Assembly (NCBI GenBank): GCA_026874595.1
Contig: CM049321.1
Span: 49,955,297 to 50,019,296, forward strand
Direction: 5' to 3'
Source: Sipunculus nudus
Taxonomy: Eukaryota > Annelida > Sipuncula > Golfingiida > Sipunculidae
Length of the DNA: 64,000 bases
Shown here: in pieces, positions 35,051-50,000 of the stretch
How the letters are laid out: each line of letters opens with the position of its first letter
Numbering within the stretch: position 1 is the first letter of the stretch
Program-made: the position numbers and the translations under genes
Notes under the pieces: model-generated
What the model was told of the DNA's origin: nothing
Seen by the model: the letters and a program-made list of their open reading frames with translations, nothing else
Databases searched by the model: none

Positions 35051-38000
35051 AGCGATAGGAACATATCGTTTTTGGTATAAATTACCTGGAAGTGATAATC
35101 TTTTATGTCTGAAACATAGTTTTTAGGCGATATTAGAGACACTAACATTTGAGAAAGGAGCAATGATTTATTTTTGATGACACGGTCACAGGTTTCTTAG
35201 AACAAAATCAGTTTCAATATCATTTGGGTTTTTAATGCAGAGCTTAACGACATCAGCTGCATAAGGTAAAACAGTATAACAAGAAGAAAGTTGGCCTCAG
35301 AATTTCATAAACGTGCAGCGGTTTTGCATCAGGCGAAGGAACTGAATCATGAATTCACTTCCAGTAAACCCCTGATGTAAATAAGTAAAGTCCTGTTCAC
35401 TCATCAGAATAAACATGTACGGTAATCAATATATATCCTATTTTACCTTAGAGTCGTCTAGCCGTCTACAGTGGCCCTCTTTATATAAAAAATGATTTTA
35501 CAACTGTTTCCTGACATCATGATGTACATATCCTTTCCCTCTTTTTATTAAAAAGAAATAACACAAAGAAAACGGAGTTGGCAGTTCATGTGATCATTTT
35601 CTGCAAGCACATGAAAATTTATAGATTTATCAAAACGATCTTTTTACATCAAATCATCTTTCAAGTTATAAGCTCATAATACACACCAAAAAATGCTCAG
35701 ACATAAAATGAAATTATTTTTAGCTGACCAAAATTTCGATTCAACATGCTACTTTATTGTATGATTCAATAATATCCCTCTATCCTTTCAGAATGACTTT
35801 TGTTACATAAATGATTTATATTTATTCTGGTTTTGAATTTTGATATGTAAAATTTATTTACGCAGAGACACAATAGTCGGCCTGTTTATACAATTCTGTG
35901 ACATTAGTCTGCCCTCAATACATTTTTTACTATTGATTGATTGATATAATTGATGTATCCATATTAATGTGTCAATATCTATATAATTAATACGGAGTTG
36001 TTTTTTTTTCTAGACCATGGTTTACCTGCTTCCGTTCTGATTTGACTCTCTAAAATTCTGCAGACTTATCGGTGGTGTGCTCTTCTAGGAAAAGTTTGTT
36101 TTATTTTTGCGGGATTATGCCCTATCAAGCTGAATAATTAATAATTTTAATATTTCCCCATTAGGTGCCCCTATTTCTTTTGTGCGGCAAGGTCCTCCAC
36201 GTCTGTGACGCTTTTTTCAGGAGGCGCCTCGGGGAATTTTCACTGGCCTGTTAAGACCGTGGCCTGAGCGGATGTTCTGCCCAAAAGGCATTTCTGTGCA
36301 ATACGCGGTCACGCGAGTCCACTATAATTCCCATTGATCCCCTAGATCCACTGTAAAGCCTTTAAAGGAAGTTTCTCTCTCAAAAGGAAGTAAAGGTTTT
36401 AATCCAAAGACCACACGAGTACGCTTTCAATGCGGGGGCTTTTCAGTTTGGTCAACACTGGGCACTGGGTACAGGTATGTTGATTTTTTACATTCAAAAA
36501 CATAACCATTCCATTAAAACCATGCTTTCAAAAGTTCTGCAAAGTCATGTGTTTTATGAAGATGTTTATTTCAAAAAGAAGCCCCACAACTTAATTTTCA
36601 TTCGGGTTGTGGTGGTGGGGGGGGGGAGGGTTCATATATATTTGTTAAGATCTGTTATCTGTAGGGACGGTGAAACAAGAAAAAAAATATCACCAGTACA
36701 TCTTTAAGTTGATAACTAGAATCTGTAGTCAGGGCGTACAGACTTCCATCAGAATATCCTTTAATATCAGTCATGTGTTCACGTGTATGCATTTTATGTG
36801 TGAAACTCTCATGCTTCATTAAAACAAGGTCACCTTGCAAATGGCACAATAAATAAATACGATTGGGTGGCTTCCACACGGGGACAAAGAAATGGTTTTT
36901 TTCATAATGGTTAATAAGAAAATATATATTGTGGTGATTCTTATTAGCCCCAGAATGAAATGGACTGTGGACAATGTAACGAACCAAGGCCGAAGTGTTT
37001 TTTTTTGCTAAATGCTTTCATCGAAATATATCAACCTGCTTTCTTTATATCTGAGACAGTTGTTAATTTTGCATCGGACCTGCTCATTCCATGACAATTT
37101 AACAATACTTAAACCAAAAATTTGTTGGAATATATTTTCTGGGCCTATCTTTTTTACATTGGCAGCTATACGTTTCGCGTACAAGAGAATTTAAAGACAT
37201 ATGCATGTGTATACAAATAACGCATGTGTATGTTAACATGCCTTAGACTATACCCTCAACTGACTACACTGAATAAACATCGTGTTTTACGATGTCGCCT
37301 AAGCTTCAACTAATACAAAGCATCTTTCTTATAATTTCACGGTAGAATGCTTCTTTGTACAATCGCTATATCTACGATATTTCCCAAGCAATGAAGCTGT
37401 CGGACCTATGTTGTTTATCGGGGAAAAATATTTTTGTGTGATTTCTGGAATAGAATAAATTTTCTTTCTATGTTGACATTTTTGGGGAGCGTGTTCCTGG
37501 AGAACTCAGCAGAAGTAATCTTTATATCATATAAGTGAAACACATGACAAAAGTTCATGCAAAACCTAAGGATTAAAATATGCGTCGTTTAGTTCCTATC
37601 AGCTCATTACAAAAATATATATCAGATAGAGCCGTGGGTTTTCCGCGGTAGCAGCTAGTGTATTATAAATGCGAAAGTTTAAACATATTTTTTTTTATAT
37701 TTAAACCGTCATAGTGCTATGGACCACAGGTTGTTTGAAATGATTATTTACGCTTTATAAAAAATGTATAAGCAATATGTATGTGAAGAAATATGTTGAC
37801 CTAAGCTTTGACCAGCTAATCAAATTTGCAAATTCCTTCTAAATATAAGTACGATTCATGAAAATAAACTGTATCTGTCTTGTAAAAAATCCATTCACTG
37901 GGATAAGGCTCGCATAACTAAATTACACTGATCAAAATAAACTGATGAAAAGATTCGAGTATTGTGCAACGTTTAACAAATAAGACATATATTCAGAAAT

Positions 38001-38124
38001 TTTGCGTTAGATTTAAATACCTAGGTTCTAATCATTAGCTTTTACAGTATCATAAGATGATGAATTTGATTCATTCAGAAAATGGTTATAAATAATGATA
38101 TACACAATGATTAAAACTGCTTCT
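35051..38124. other. No gene seen; one G+C-richer patch
   Basis: Mostly A+T-rich. The patch at about 36170-36330 (GGCAAGGTCCTCCACGTCTG onward) is richer in G+C without an open frame of note. A G run with one T/A interruption lies at 36611-36630. The 110-codon minus-strand frame at 36655-36987 is unrecognised. Confidence 0.5.
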
Positions 38125-38424
38125 TTAACCGCTTCCATTGAAGTTGCCCCTCGATAAATTCCTTTCCTTGACGTTGCTCCTGGACAAATTCCTTTCGTTG
38201 TTTTTTTTTTTTTGGTTTGTTCTAAGAATTATCTTATATATTTTATTATTTCTTCTCCGTGAACACCCCCCCCCCCCGGGCAGAGATCTGAAATCATCTC
38301 TTCTTGGTAGCTTTGAGTCCTGTGCTATGCCCCCAGAATACAGAAGTCGACCATTTCTCTTCTCGGAGCAATGGTTTCTTCCCGTCTGAACAAATCCGGG
38401 GTTTGGTTTTCGTACAGATTCCAA
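38125..38424 (-). other. Unassigned 99-codon frame over a tandem repeat and C12 run
   Basis: On the plus strand a 30-base unit containing TTGC(C/T)CCT--A-AAATTCCTTTC is repeated twice at 38139-38200, read on the minus strand as two NLSR(S/G)N blocks. A C12 run at 38266-38277 encodes glycines. The remaining part shows no known motif. A chance frame is the likeliest explanation. Confidence 0.15.
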
Positions 38425-41400
38425 AGGAGCTTCATGTGTCAGATTACAGATTTGTCTCCTTGTGTGCTCAAGTTACTTTAATGTTGCATCCAGTGGATCG
38501 TTTTAAATCGATATACCGATCACTATTGATCGATGAACAAATAGACACCGGCACATCTTACAGTCACCAGGTTATTACTGTAAGCCAAGGATAATAAGCT
38601 TAACTTATGAACTATATTTACTTATCTAAGGGAGCTGGATAATAACACATTAGAAATCTAGGAAACCAGGAAGCACCTTATGGCATAGAATCTCATTCAG
38701 ATTTCCTTGAAACATGACGGTAATTTTTAAACCCAATTTCTTCTTTGTCTTTAATTATTTAGGGGAAATTTCTTAACGGATTAATTTAAAGAACAAATCT
38801 ATTTTATCCTTAGGGGTTTTGGGTTCATGGATAAATCCACCATCATCTCTGCTTTCTACATTCCTTTGTTAAATCATGTATCTCCTTGTTCACATATATT
38901 GATGTATTTCATATTTGTATCGGTCTTCCACGTTGCACTTTGGGTCTTTTCTTCATAGCGTGTCCTTACTCTTCCGTAAAGCGAATTTATCCTTATATAG
39001 GCTTTCTGGAAGAACTTTGAAATTGAAAAATCAAACGCACATTTATTAAGTTGACATTGCAGTTAGGAAAATAATGCCCAGTGGTATTAAGGCACTCTAG
39101 CAATCGAAAATGTCCCACGATCACAAAACAGAGGTTTGCAAGGACAAAACGTCAGCTCTTCTCGGGCTGTAGGCCAGACCATTTAAGAGCTGCTAGAAAG
39201 CTCCCCTGTAAGGATAAGTAAATTTATTAGAGTTGGAAAGGACATTGTACTATGTTTCCTAGTAGACATACTTCAAACAACTGTTGGAAAACGCCTTATA
39301 GCAGGATATTTTCAACATATAACAGTTTCACCATTGCCTTCCCCTTGGTAATGTTAATACTAACAAAAAATGTGCAGTTATCATATCAGCTTTCAATTGT
39401 GTTAAGATTAAAGCTCTTTACTGATGGATAAAGATATTTTCATTGGAAAGACTCTATCCTCCTGAGAAAGCTACAATACTATATATTACTCGTCACTCAC
39501 TGTGAAAAGGTGCACGGATATAGGTGTGAATCTGAGAGTGTCACCATTTAAAAAATATGTTTTGAGTTTTGCCATTTCTTCCCCTACCCTTAAGATAAAT
39601 CATTTGAGATCAATAAGTATTATCAATGACGCAACAATTGATATACAGAATTATATTATATATACCACGATTATTATACCGAAGAAGGTGTTACCTTTTT
39701 CCTTTGAACAAACTTATTAAAATCAGTCATATATAAAAGGATAGCCGTTGAATGCCTTCGTATTTTGGTATATTTAAATTGCCGGGTGCTAGAGTTTTCA
39801 AAGGGAGAAATCATACAGTAAACTAAAACGTTTCATTAAGCCGTTCCCTCACAGTTACATTTGTTACATTTTTTACTTATCAGCTGCATATTTTATGAAA
39901 AAAACTCATATTTACCAACAGTCGTTAAAATCGGTATATGGCAAAAACTACAGGCAAAATATAATAAATGGTAAAAAATGCATATTTGACAATAACCCAC
40001 TAAAATCAAGTAGTTACCTGTAAGTCGAGCATTTTCATTTGATTTCTCTCTCTCTCCCTCTCTCAAATGTTTAACAAAACATGGTATGTTAATATACTTA
40101 CACATGATTAATTGCTATAGATCGGTTCTCAAATTCTTTTTGTAACATCACAAGTGGAAGTAGGTGAATTCAGAGAATATTTGCAAAATTACATGTTTGT
40201 TATACCTATGAATTGTTACACCAGTACGGTTAAGAGAATTACTCTTTGGGCACGCAGGTCCATTTATTAATTATTTTTTTTTTTCATAACTGATGCATCA
40301 ATCCTTTGGTTATCCACCAAGCCATTTTTTCCTGAATAATATACTTTCTCACACAAAAAAAACTACAAAAAATATGGCCCTAACCAGTTTTGTTTATGGG
40401 ATAAATGATTAAGAATCTGAATTTAACAAAGAAAATTAATATTCCTATGCTTCTATTACAACGTTCACTACACGTAACATTGGGTTAACTTCATCTAAGC
40501 CAATACATTGAGCCGTGGTTCATCATCTCACTTTTCAAGTTACGTTCACCTAAACGTTTCTTCAAATCCTAAGGCAAAACATTAAATTATTCGCTGGTCT
40601 GTTTAATGAAGAGCAATAGCGATTTTCTATATTGTAAGCTCCAGCTTCTCTATCGTCAGAAAAAACAGTTTTTATTGTAATAAATCATTTAATTAGTTTT
40701 TTATTGTAATAAATCATTTAATTAGTTAAAACCAGAGTTAGCGTAAAAATACAACATATAGAAATTGATCTCTTTTCCTCCAGGAGACGAAATTGTTTCC
40801 GATGCCGAGCTTTGTACAGTCAGTAACATAGAATAAGAGGTTTTCTTAATAAATAGAGCGATTTCGTTTTTTTAAATGGTTTACATCAGTCAGACTCGAT
40901 GTGAACAATTTATAATATTTTAAATAATAATAAAACTTAAGATTCAGTCAATTCACATATCAATAAATTATACGAAAAAAATGTTAATATATATTTTTTT
41001 TGCTGATATTCTGTCAGTTTCTCAAAAGTAATTTCATTGTCATATTTTTATTATCTCAATGGTTCCGAACCCAGCCGAATACTAAACAATTATAAACAGA
41101 AAATGCGAGGAACCAGTGTTTCATAAACAGGTCATCCAATTTTGGCATCAACCGAATGTATTTTTCAAACCATTATGTATAAAACAAAAATCTTATTGCT
41201 CGATTACTATTTTTTACTAAATCGTCAAGGTAATCCATGAAAACCTGATTTCACATTGGAGTCTTCTGGCCTTTTATGATGCTCCTATTGATATTTCAAA
41301 GTAAAGATGAAGAGGAAATGTTTCAACATTTTATAAAAACTTTACAACTATTCAAATGATTATTTGATATACGTATATCTTTCTTCTCGGAATTCCTTTC

Positions 41401-44400
41401 ATCAAAATGAAATAAGGGAAAGAAATAACAGAACTTGAATGCAATGTTCAAAGTTTAAGAAAAAAGGCAAAACAAAACGGACAGCATTATCAAACAAACT
41501 TTGCCCTGCAAATCCTTGCTTGGACCAAGGTTAAAAATTAAAATACGCAAAATGCATAGTTATATAAGAAATGAGTTTTCTTTTTACCACACTAAATTAA
41601 ATGAGCTAAGTAATTTGCTTTAATTTTGTAGCTTATTTACCTCCTTGTACTCAAATATGAGCATCTGAATTTTACGTTAGAGGAGTCATGACGTGAGACC
41701 CACCGAGAGACCAAACAGCAGTATAATCCTTGCCTGTGTGGTATCTTTGCATTTGTAAAAATAACATGGACACCATTTTCTACAAGAAGCAGAACAATTA
41801 AAACGTTTCTTTTACTCACAAATAAAACCATATAAATCTTTTTTCACCATATACTGAAAGATTTTTTTTGTTACGGCTGTTTAAGCTTACTGCGCCTTTG
41901 CATGAGTTTTCGACCTCTGTTGCTTGATCAGTGTCAAAATACTGCATGTTAATTAAAAACCAGCTAAGTTAAGGATGAAGCATGTATATGTAATTTCAAA
42001 TGGCTTGTTACAGACTAAGCATATAAAGTTTTTTTTTTTTTGGAGGGGGGGGGGGGGGGTGCAATAATACATATTTAGAGAAAATGTCTCGGCACAGACC
42101 TTGCTAGTTGATCATATTTGCTAATACTGTGGTATCTTCTTGGGGTCAGTTGTTCAGGTTTATTTTAGTAATCGTGCTTTAGATTTAAAAGGTCAGTTAT
42201 TTTCTATTCAATCAAAAGTATTTCATATACTTCTCTTAAACATAAGGGACTGGCCAAATATATATATCTTAACCTTTCCCTCTTGAGAGACGAAAACCTC
42301 AAACGGAATTCAATATTCTAAAATGAATAGATATTTTATTTTATTGTTAATAGTTTATAATTCTATATAAAAATTATCCAGACATCCGAGAGCCGAAAGA
42401 GAGCGGATTTCAAATTTTATTTTTTTTTTAAATTAGCATATATTTCAATACTAGATATTTTGTTTAATTCCTTCAAAAACCTTTTAACATAAGATTATTA
42501 AAACTTGTACATTGAGCTGGCTGTCTATACTCCTTTCAAGACACATCAGTAAAATCTATACGGACATTTAGAAAACTGGTCTTATGTAATATTACTTTTA
42601 TCATAATTTGTTTTCTAGTCTTATCCATGGAATCCACTCTAGCTTATACTTAAAATATTTCAATGCTGCTATATTTATTTGCTTAAATACAATTATTACT
42701 AACCAGACGTCGCCCTTTAATTCTTAGTCCGGTTCTATTTATCAAAATATTAAATGCAAGATAAGAATGTCATATTATGGGACGGACAGATATCAGATAA
42801 CTATAAAATCAAGAACAGAAAGGGATAACAGCAAACAAAATAAATAAAAGAAAGACTATATCATTAATCCTCTATAGTCATTCACGTTTATATTTAATTT
42901 TTTTGCCTGATAAGAAACACAAATCGTGGCCACAAACACAACAACCAGTTCCTTATAAGACGCCATACCCAGGAATGCACATATACTTGGCAGTCTTTAA
43001 CACAAAAAATGTTTCCTAGGCTGAATTGGCAGTGATACTGTGTCTGTGCTTCCCCTACACGCTTTGTTGTGGGAGTTGTGGCATTGGAAGGGTAAAAACA
43101 AAAAAAAAACGAATAATATGATATGTGTCCTCGCGAAAATGAATTTTATAGCTCCTGGCTCTTGTTTTATCATGAATGTTTAATGGTATAAGGACATTCG
43201 CTTTGCTGATATATTATCTGTTAGCATTCAGCCTGGTAAAGGCATTCTCACTGATAGCTAGTATACCCCCATAAGACAATAGTGATCTGTTCACTCGCCA
43301 TTCAAACGGCATTATTGTTTGGCCAAGGCAAACCGGGAACAAAAAATCAATTATAATTGGGTGTTCTTACAGAAATTAAGAAAAGTGTAACTTTTAATAA
43401 TCCAGGAAAACAGAGTGGCAAAGTGAGAAATCGGATGATATGACTGTGGTTTAAAAACATAAGCGTCATAACCTCAAGCCCCATGTAATGCAAAATTAAA
43501 AGTCGGCTGTAGAGTAAACCTTTTTTTTCATTAAACAAACATTTTATTATATAAAAGCAAATTAGCTGGTGTCATTGCATGTTTTTCACAATTGTAGATT
43601 TCACATATTCGTTTCCTCACGAGAAATGCATGCTATATTATTGTCCGATCTACTTTCATGTTTAATTTGTTATATTTATAACCCCTGGGCCTGGAATCAG
43701 AGCTGCGACTACTGTTACGTTTCTCTCTTTATTTAAAGGAATGAAGAATACGCGCTCATGAGCTTTTAATCAGTACAAAACCAGACTTGTAATTTTAAAT
43801 TTAACTGAAAATATGACAAATTATGTAAGCTTCTATTTTATCTCAGGGCTCTGAAGATTATTATAACGTCTTATCGGTTAGTCTTTTCATTGACTGTCTT
43901 ATATTGGATGTAATAAAACGGTTTGACTAGTAAGGCGGTTGTGACTGTGACATGATTTCACTGATTTACCTTCAGACGTTCATAAACTTGATTAGGTTTC
44001 CTATGTCGCCACGTACGTTAGAACATAAAAATTATACCCATTTTTAAAAGAAAAATACATACGATGATACTAAGAGTATTTCTTGTATTTGAGAATTTTT
44101 ATTAATCCTACACAATGGCTTTCAAAAAGGAAATCTTGAGGCATACTGTACAAAATACATATTGTAATATCGTTAATAAGACTTACACGCCGAGCATGCC
44201 ACTGAGGAAAATCCGTAATCAACAGCTGGCAATTTCGGGAATGTTTACATTTGGATTTCTTTTTATAATGTAACATAGAATTGTGCACTGCGGAAATGCA
44301 TTTTATTAGAAATGTTTTCTTCAAGCAGATATTAATGAAAGAAACACTATTTGATTTAACATGCATTACTTAATATGGACAACTGTATAATCGTGTGATC

Positions 44401-45519
44401 TATATTACGTGGGGTTTAACTGTTCTTCATTATCCATTAGTGGAAGTGAACTCGTAAACAAGATGAGACTCAACGAAGCATACTCATCAAATCCATTAAA
44501 AAGGAGAAATTGATATGATACACTGAAACTAACAAAATGAAGCTTTGAAAATAGGCTGGGTTCAACGCTGATTGTCTGGTCTTTTGGACAATGGTTGTAG
44601 ACAGATAGTTAATATACAACTTCAAAGAAATGGATCTTATATATTTAAATGTATCCTTAGGTCTAGTGACACAATCTATTTTGATAACGTATGCAACCCT
44701 TTCTGGAGAGAAGTTCTAGAAGCATGGTAAATATAACAAAATATAACTTCAGGGACGTTTACAATTCTGATGATTTTTTCAAATCACGACCTTTTTTTAT
44801 TATAATTCACATAAAAATATATAGGAAAATGGTAAACAATAAAGAAATGTATAATGCAGGTGTCACAACATTGCTTGATATTATAAAAAAAATAAGGATA
44901 GACATTACGCTTTCCTGTCATGTGTAGTACTAAAAAATATAATTAAAGTTAGGCAGAAGCAGTATGTGAGTAGAATTGATGCAATTCCAGGGATTTAGAA
45001 CATTTTAAAACATGTAATTATATAAAGAATTACATTCCGTCTTAAACAAAAATGAGTATAAATGAGAACATTATGAATGTAATACAAAAGGTTTACAATG
45101 ATATACTAAATAAATGTCTTCACTGAACCTTCTGAAGCAACCTTGATAAGTGGACTAGAGATTTGCGATGCAATTGTCAAGATTGTTTATTTAAAGCCTT
45201 ATAAAATATTAAATTATCACAATATCAGAAATATTAAGATATTTTTTTTAACTTATTCACAGGGATATAACTCTCGATCCTCTGTTGTCTAAAATCAGGA
45301 AGGCAAACAATGTGCTCTGTTCACTTTGTATAAAAGAGAGAGAAATAATGTGTTATAACTGTAATGAAATGGAATCCTTTTTTATCAAAGGAAATCTGGT
45401 TGGCAAGCAAATACATACATGTGAAAAAAAATTGGTTCAGTAAAATATATATTATTCTTAACAACACAAAAACCCTCTTTTAAATAAGCTTATATTATTA
45501 TTTGAAAGATATATGTAGG

Positions 45520-45551
<32 letters not shown>

Positions 45552-46472
45552 TATACATGTGTGTATGTGTGTAAATGTAAAGAAATAAAGCCAAACCTAA
45601 TTAATTACAAGATCCATGTTGAAAAGAAATATACCACATAGAGGCATATACATTTTAGGAATGCAAATATACTCATGCACTTAAAAAAATGGAATACATT
45701 TTGTTTTAAGAAAACACCGATTGATGTATTTGAATTAAGTTCGATGTACGGTATGCAACACTTATCTTCATTTAGTAATTTTAATTATTTATGTTACTCG
45801 GTTTTTATGTGCAGATATTACTGCTATTTTAAAAGACTGTCTTCGTACTCGAGTTTAAACTTGTAAAGTAACCTTCCAAGATGGAATTTATACCTCCCAA
45901 AACAGAATATGTTTACTAAAACTATGTCTCTCTACATAAATTGCACTACTATATGTATTTTGTAAATGTGTTAATTTACTATGGTGCGGTTGTAAATGAA
46001 TTTGTTTCAGATCTTATGTATTCTAGTTGAATATCACATGTGCTGTATCCGTTATTGTTAATGAAAACCTTAGATCATACTTTATATTTTAAACATGTTC
46101 CATAAGGGTGAGTAAACAAAACATCCAGGAAATCCTCTCAGGCATCACGATCGGTAAAGGAAAGTGTTGACAGAAAACATTGTGCCTCTATGTGAAAGGG
46201 TTGGCTAATTCATGGTACTCCATCCGTTAAGATTGAATATACACCAGCACATACTCAGTCAGAACGATTTCATTACCTGGATCTAACATTATATCTGTCT
46301 TGATGTATAAGCACAAATGTAGACTTTTTTCAACGTGATACCCAATATGTCCGATAATCACTGTGCACGATTTTAGTGTAGAGTTTATCTACTTTTACCA
46401 GATACATTGTAGATAACCGGTTTAACCAATTACCTATCTTATTTCAGGTCTAAACTGTAAATCGCTCATATC
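38425..46472. other. No gene seen; small tandem repeats
   Basis: Eight kilobases of A+T-rich sequence. Noted inside: a 28-base tandem duplication TTTTTATTGTAATAAATCAT... at 40669-40728; (CT)n near 40045-40065; T13 then G15 at 42029-42059; and interrupted (TA)n at 45519-45552. No open frame exceeds about 100 codons or is recognised. Confidence 0.5.
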
Positions 46473-46490
46473 CTTAAGCTTCGGCTTAAG
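46473..46490 (+). other. Perfect hairpin with C(TTCG)G loop
   Basis: CTTAAGC-TTCG-GCTTAAG: a 7-bp perfect stem closed by C-G around TTCG. As RNA this is the exceptionally stable cUUCGg tetraloop. No gene is visible on either side, so whether it is transcribed is unknown. Confidence 0.85.
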
Positions 46491-49400
46491 TGTGTAGTTA
46501 AATCAGGAAACCTAGTTCAATACAAACGTGTCGCGGCTCATTGCCTTTCGTATTTGATGAACTGTTTATTTTAAATGTCGTGGTCGAATATCTGCTAATA
46601 TGTGAATATTGGCATCCGCTGTGGCCAAAACCTCGAGGTCAGAACTTAGAATCATGACCTTAGTTAGATTAATTAACGTGGTCTTTATTAAAATTCGGCA
46701 TTCGCGTTCAAGTTTAGAGGTGAGATATACAAACTTGAAATATATCGGTAACCTCTCGAAAAAAATTGCCAAGAACGATTTGTGTCAGAAAAAATCTCAG
46801 ACTTCAGTATGACATTATATCCGAACTTAGCTAATCTACATGCCACCGTCGGTAATTTTGATGAAATGTTCGGTTAGCCTTTCCTTAAAAAAATCAGATA
46901 GCCTGGTACAATTAATTATTAATAATTAACAACCAATATCTGAATTATATACTTTATTTGTTTTAACTTCATTATTTAAAAAAATCTCTCAACAAAATTA
47001 GAAGGCAATAATCAAAACGCTACCTACAATTTCGATCACTTTCAATAGGATGTCTAGGTTTAACCATTTTACAGCATTAGCAGATTAAAACCATTTTAAC
47101 CGGCCAACATGAAACTGATGGCCTTGGTCATCAGTTAAAAAAGTGTGACTATTTAAAAAAAAGTTCAAGACATTGCAAGTAGAATATAATCTTAAGGTGT
47201 AATTTCAAGTTACTTTCACATTCATACAGTCTGAAAGGCATGTATTTTATTATAAACATTAAATGAATAAATGTAGACAACTCTTTCTATGGTGGAGTTG
47301 TTCAAGCGTATTCTTGTCCATTGGACTGATTAAACGCTTAATGCTTCATACCTCATTGGTTGCAACGGTGATCAAATCTGGTATATACTTATATAATACT
47401 TTATTTTAATATTCCAGATGAGTTACATTTTATCTAGAACACATTATGATCTTTTTTAGGAAATATTTTACAGTCATTTTTGCGGTCGCTCAAATATAAC
47501 TATTAAAGTAATTAAGAGCTTAACCGGTATTGGAAGTCTCTTATATATCACCTTTTCTAATAAATACTTTGTAAATTCAAAACCTCCTCCTTACAGGTTT
47601 GTATCAGTGGAGTTTGCCATATTTTAGTAGAGTAAGATGGTAAAAAAAAATTATGCTTCAGGATTAATTGAATAAGAACCCTGTGTGCATGCAGCACACC
47701 CTAATGAAGATGTGTAGCAAATACGCATTGCCGTTAATCGACATTATTGTTTGAACAACTAGATCTTCAACTACACGATGTCTATTTATTAATAAGAAAT
47801 ACAGGTAATCCGGTTACCTCATCGTCAGAACACATAGAACGGAGTTGATAAATTGCCCTTGGTAGAAAACAAAGCAAGCAATATCGACTTGTTTTTTATT
47901 TTTCGCAAGCACAGAGCTAAGGTCTGACATTTCTCAGTTTACGTTTACACTCCGTTAGCATACATAAGTTGGCTTCACCGTTGAATGAAATTCCCGGGAC
48001 AGAGAGCAAGCTGAGGAGTAGTGCTGCGTTACTGATAGAACGACTTATTTTGTCACCTCACGCCTGAAAAAAATAGTACCGTACATCGTCACAACATTGA
48101 CTCAGTAATAATCTTAACAGACAACGTCCAATCTAACTATGTATTGCTCCTAAGATTTGTCACGTTGCACACTTAAACTCTGATTTAACTCACGATAAAT
48201 CCGTAATTTCTTTTTCTTTTTACAGATAGTGCACAGAAGTACCTGTCTCGTAAAAGTAGATTAAAAGAAACGCATGCAGATTCCAAGTAGGTATGGAAGG
48301 TCCGAGGAAATTCCAGAATACATAACGTTAAGGTATTAGTGAACTGAAAATTCCATTGGTCTTTACATTAGTTTTATAGATAGTCTGGTAAACCGTAAGC
48401 TTCAGTTGAGCAAATCCAACATCCTGAAACCCTCTCTCTTCATTTTTAAGCTCTGAAAGACTGTTTAATGCGCAGGTTACGATACGTTGATTTTATCTAA
48501 AAAAGTCAGATACATCGAATACATAGGTGAGAGCAGTGAAAAAATCAATTCTGTAATGTGCAAAATTGACTTGCAAGTCCGAAACTTTAGTCAAGGCTAT
48601 AACCAAAATGTCCTAACGAGAATGAGATATCAGTAAATGAAGACTAACTACTGTTTTTTTTATTCAAACCAAAGCCAGACGCAAACATGAAATAAACAAA
48701 ACGTATGACAAAGTTCCTGAGCTTAAATCTTTTCTTAGTGCCTTCGAAGTGATTTAAGTGTTCTCCGCTACTCTGTACCTTTGTTATTTTATATTATTTG
48801 TTAAAGGTCTTCAAACGATTCGGTCATTAAGGCGGGTCACACAGTTATAAATGTTTACTAGTTTCCTTCCACATTTAACCTTTAAAAGTTCTTTACGTGG
48901 CGCATATCTAATACCAGTCATAATTTACAGAATAGGGGCTCAGTGTTTTCCTTAAAAGTGATACGTTTGAACAGAGTATATTTACCTTTGCATATGCGGC
49001 CCTCATTGAACACAACGACTCTGATAAAAAGTCTGATGCATACTTAGCAAAATACGTCGCTGCCTAGCGTTATCACAAAATTAGCAAGGCCTGGCCTGAC
49101 ATACTTTTGCTGTTGATGGTTAGATTTTTTTTTTTTTAATTTTTGTTCTGTTAATTTTGTTTTTGTTTATACAAATGGATTTGTTATTTTCTGGAAGAGA
49201 AGGTCTGATTTTCAACTCTGAAATATGATTGCGCTGCTAGAAGCCTTTTCCAACAAACTTGGACCAAAGCCATTAAATATTGGTATGAGGAAGGTTTTAT
49301 AAAGTAATTATTTGTCTCATGTGTTTTGCCCTTATTACTGTACTTTCTAAAGTGTGTTTAATTTACAACAAACGGTACCTTTAGATCACATAATTTTTTT

Positions 49401-49552
49401 TTGCACATGACCAGAGAACAGGTGGTGATAATTTTCCTGTCAATCTACTGCCAGGAGTGCAGTTACGCCAACCATCCGGGATACCTAATCAACTTAAATA
49501 ATTATATTAATGGACTACCTTGTGTGTCATCAGAACCACTCTACTACAAAGG
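46491..49552. other. No gene seen
   Basis: A+T-rich, with overlapping opposite-strand frames of 67 and 68 codons at 46566-46812 that show no known motif, and a poly(T) run near 49126-49138. Confidence 0.5.
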
Positions 49553-50000
49553 CTCAAAATACTGACGAATAAAGAAAATTGCTTAACGCATGAGGCACCA
49601 ATCCAGTGAATACTATGTCTACTGCTGTTAGTGCATTTGACTCCGGCACCAAGGTCTTCGGTTTTTTCCCCTCCAGTGCCTCAAACTCAAAAGAAAACTC
49701 GAAAGGAACCTCACATATTCGTTTCACTTTCAAGTTATGAATTACATACCGGCTGCAATGGTTCAAGGGTCGAGCACAGGACTTAAGCCGGGAGGATGTG
49801 AGTTCACATTTCAGCCATGGATCGGTGTGATTTTCACGGTCGGCCCCCACCATGGTGGAGCGCTCTGCAGGCTTTATTTGGAAGCTTTACTCCTAATTAC
49901 TCACAAACGAATGCGTCTTTAGGAGGTTCCTCGGTCTTATAACCCAGCAATTAGGTTGATTACACATCTAGGACCTACAGGTGTGGACGATATCTTGCCT
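49553..50000 (+). mobile_element. Second tRNA-type SINE family
   Basis: AATGGTTCAAGGGTCGAGCAC then ACTTAAGCCGGGAGGATGTGAGTTCA (about 49756-49806) has the layout of a tRNA A-box region, anticodon arm and degenerate B-box (GAGTTCACATT for GGTTCGAATCC). Downstream blocks TTTTCACGGT, TCTGCAGGCTT, ACTCACAAACGA, GGTTCCTCGGT-TTAT-ACCCA and GGACCTACAGGTG recur at 57290-57470 and, in part, at 55985-56110. Boundaries are approximate, and no simple-repeat tail is evident. Confidence 0.5.
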
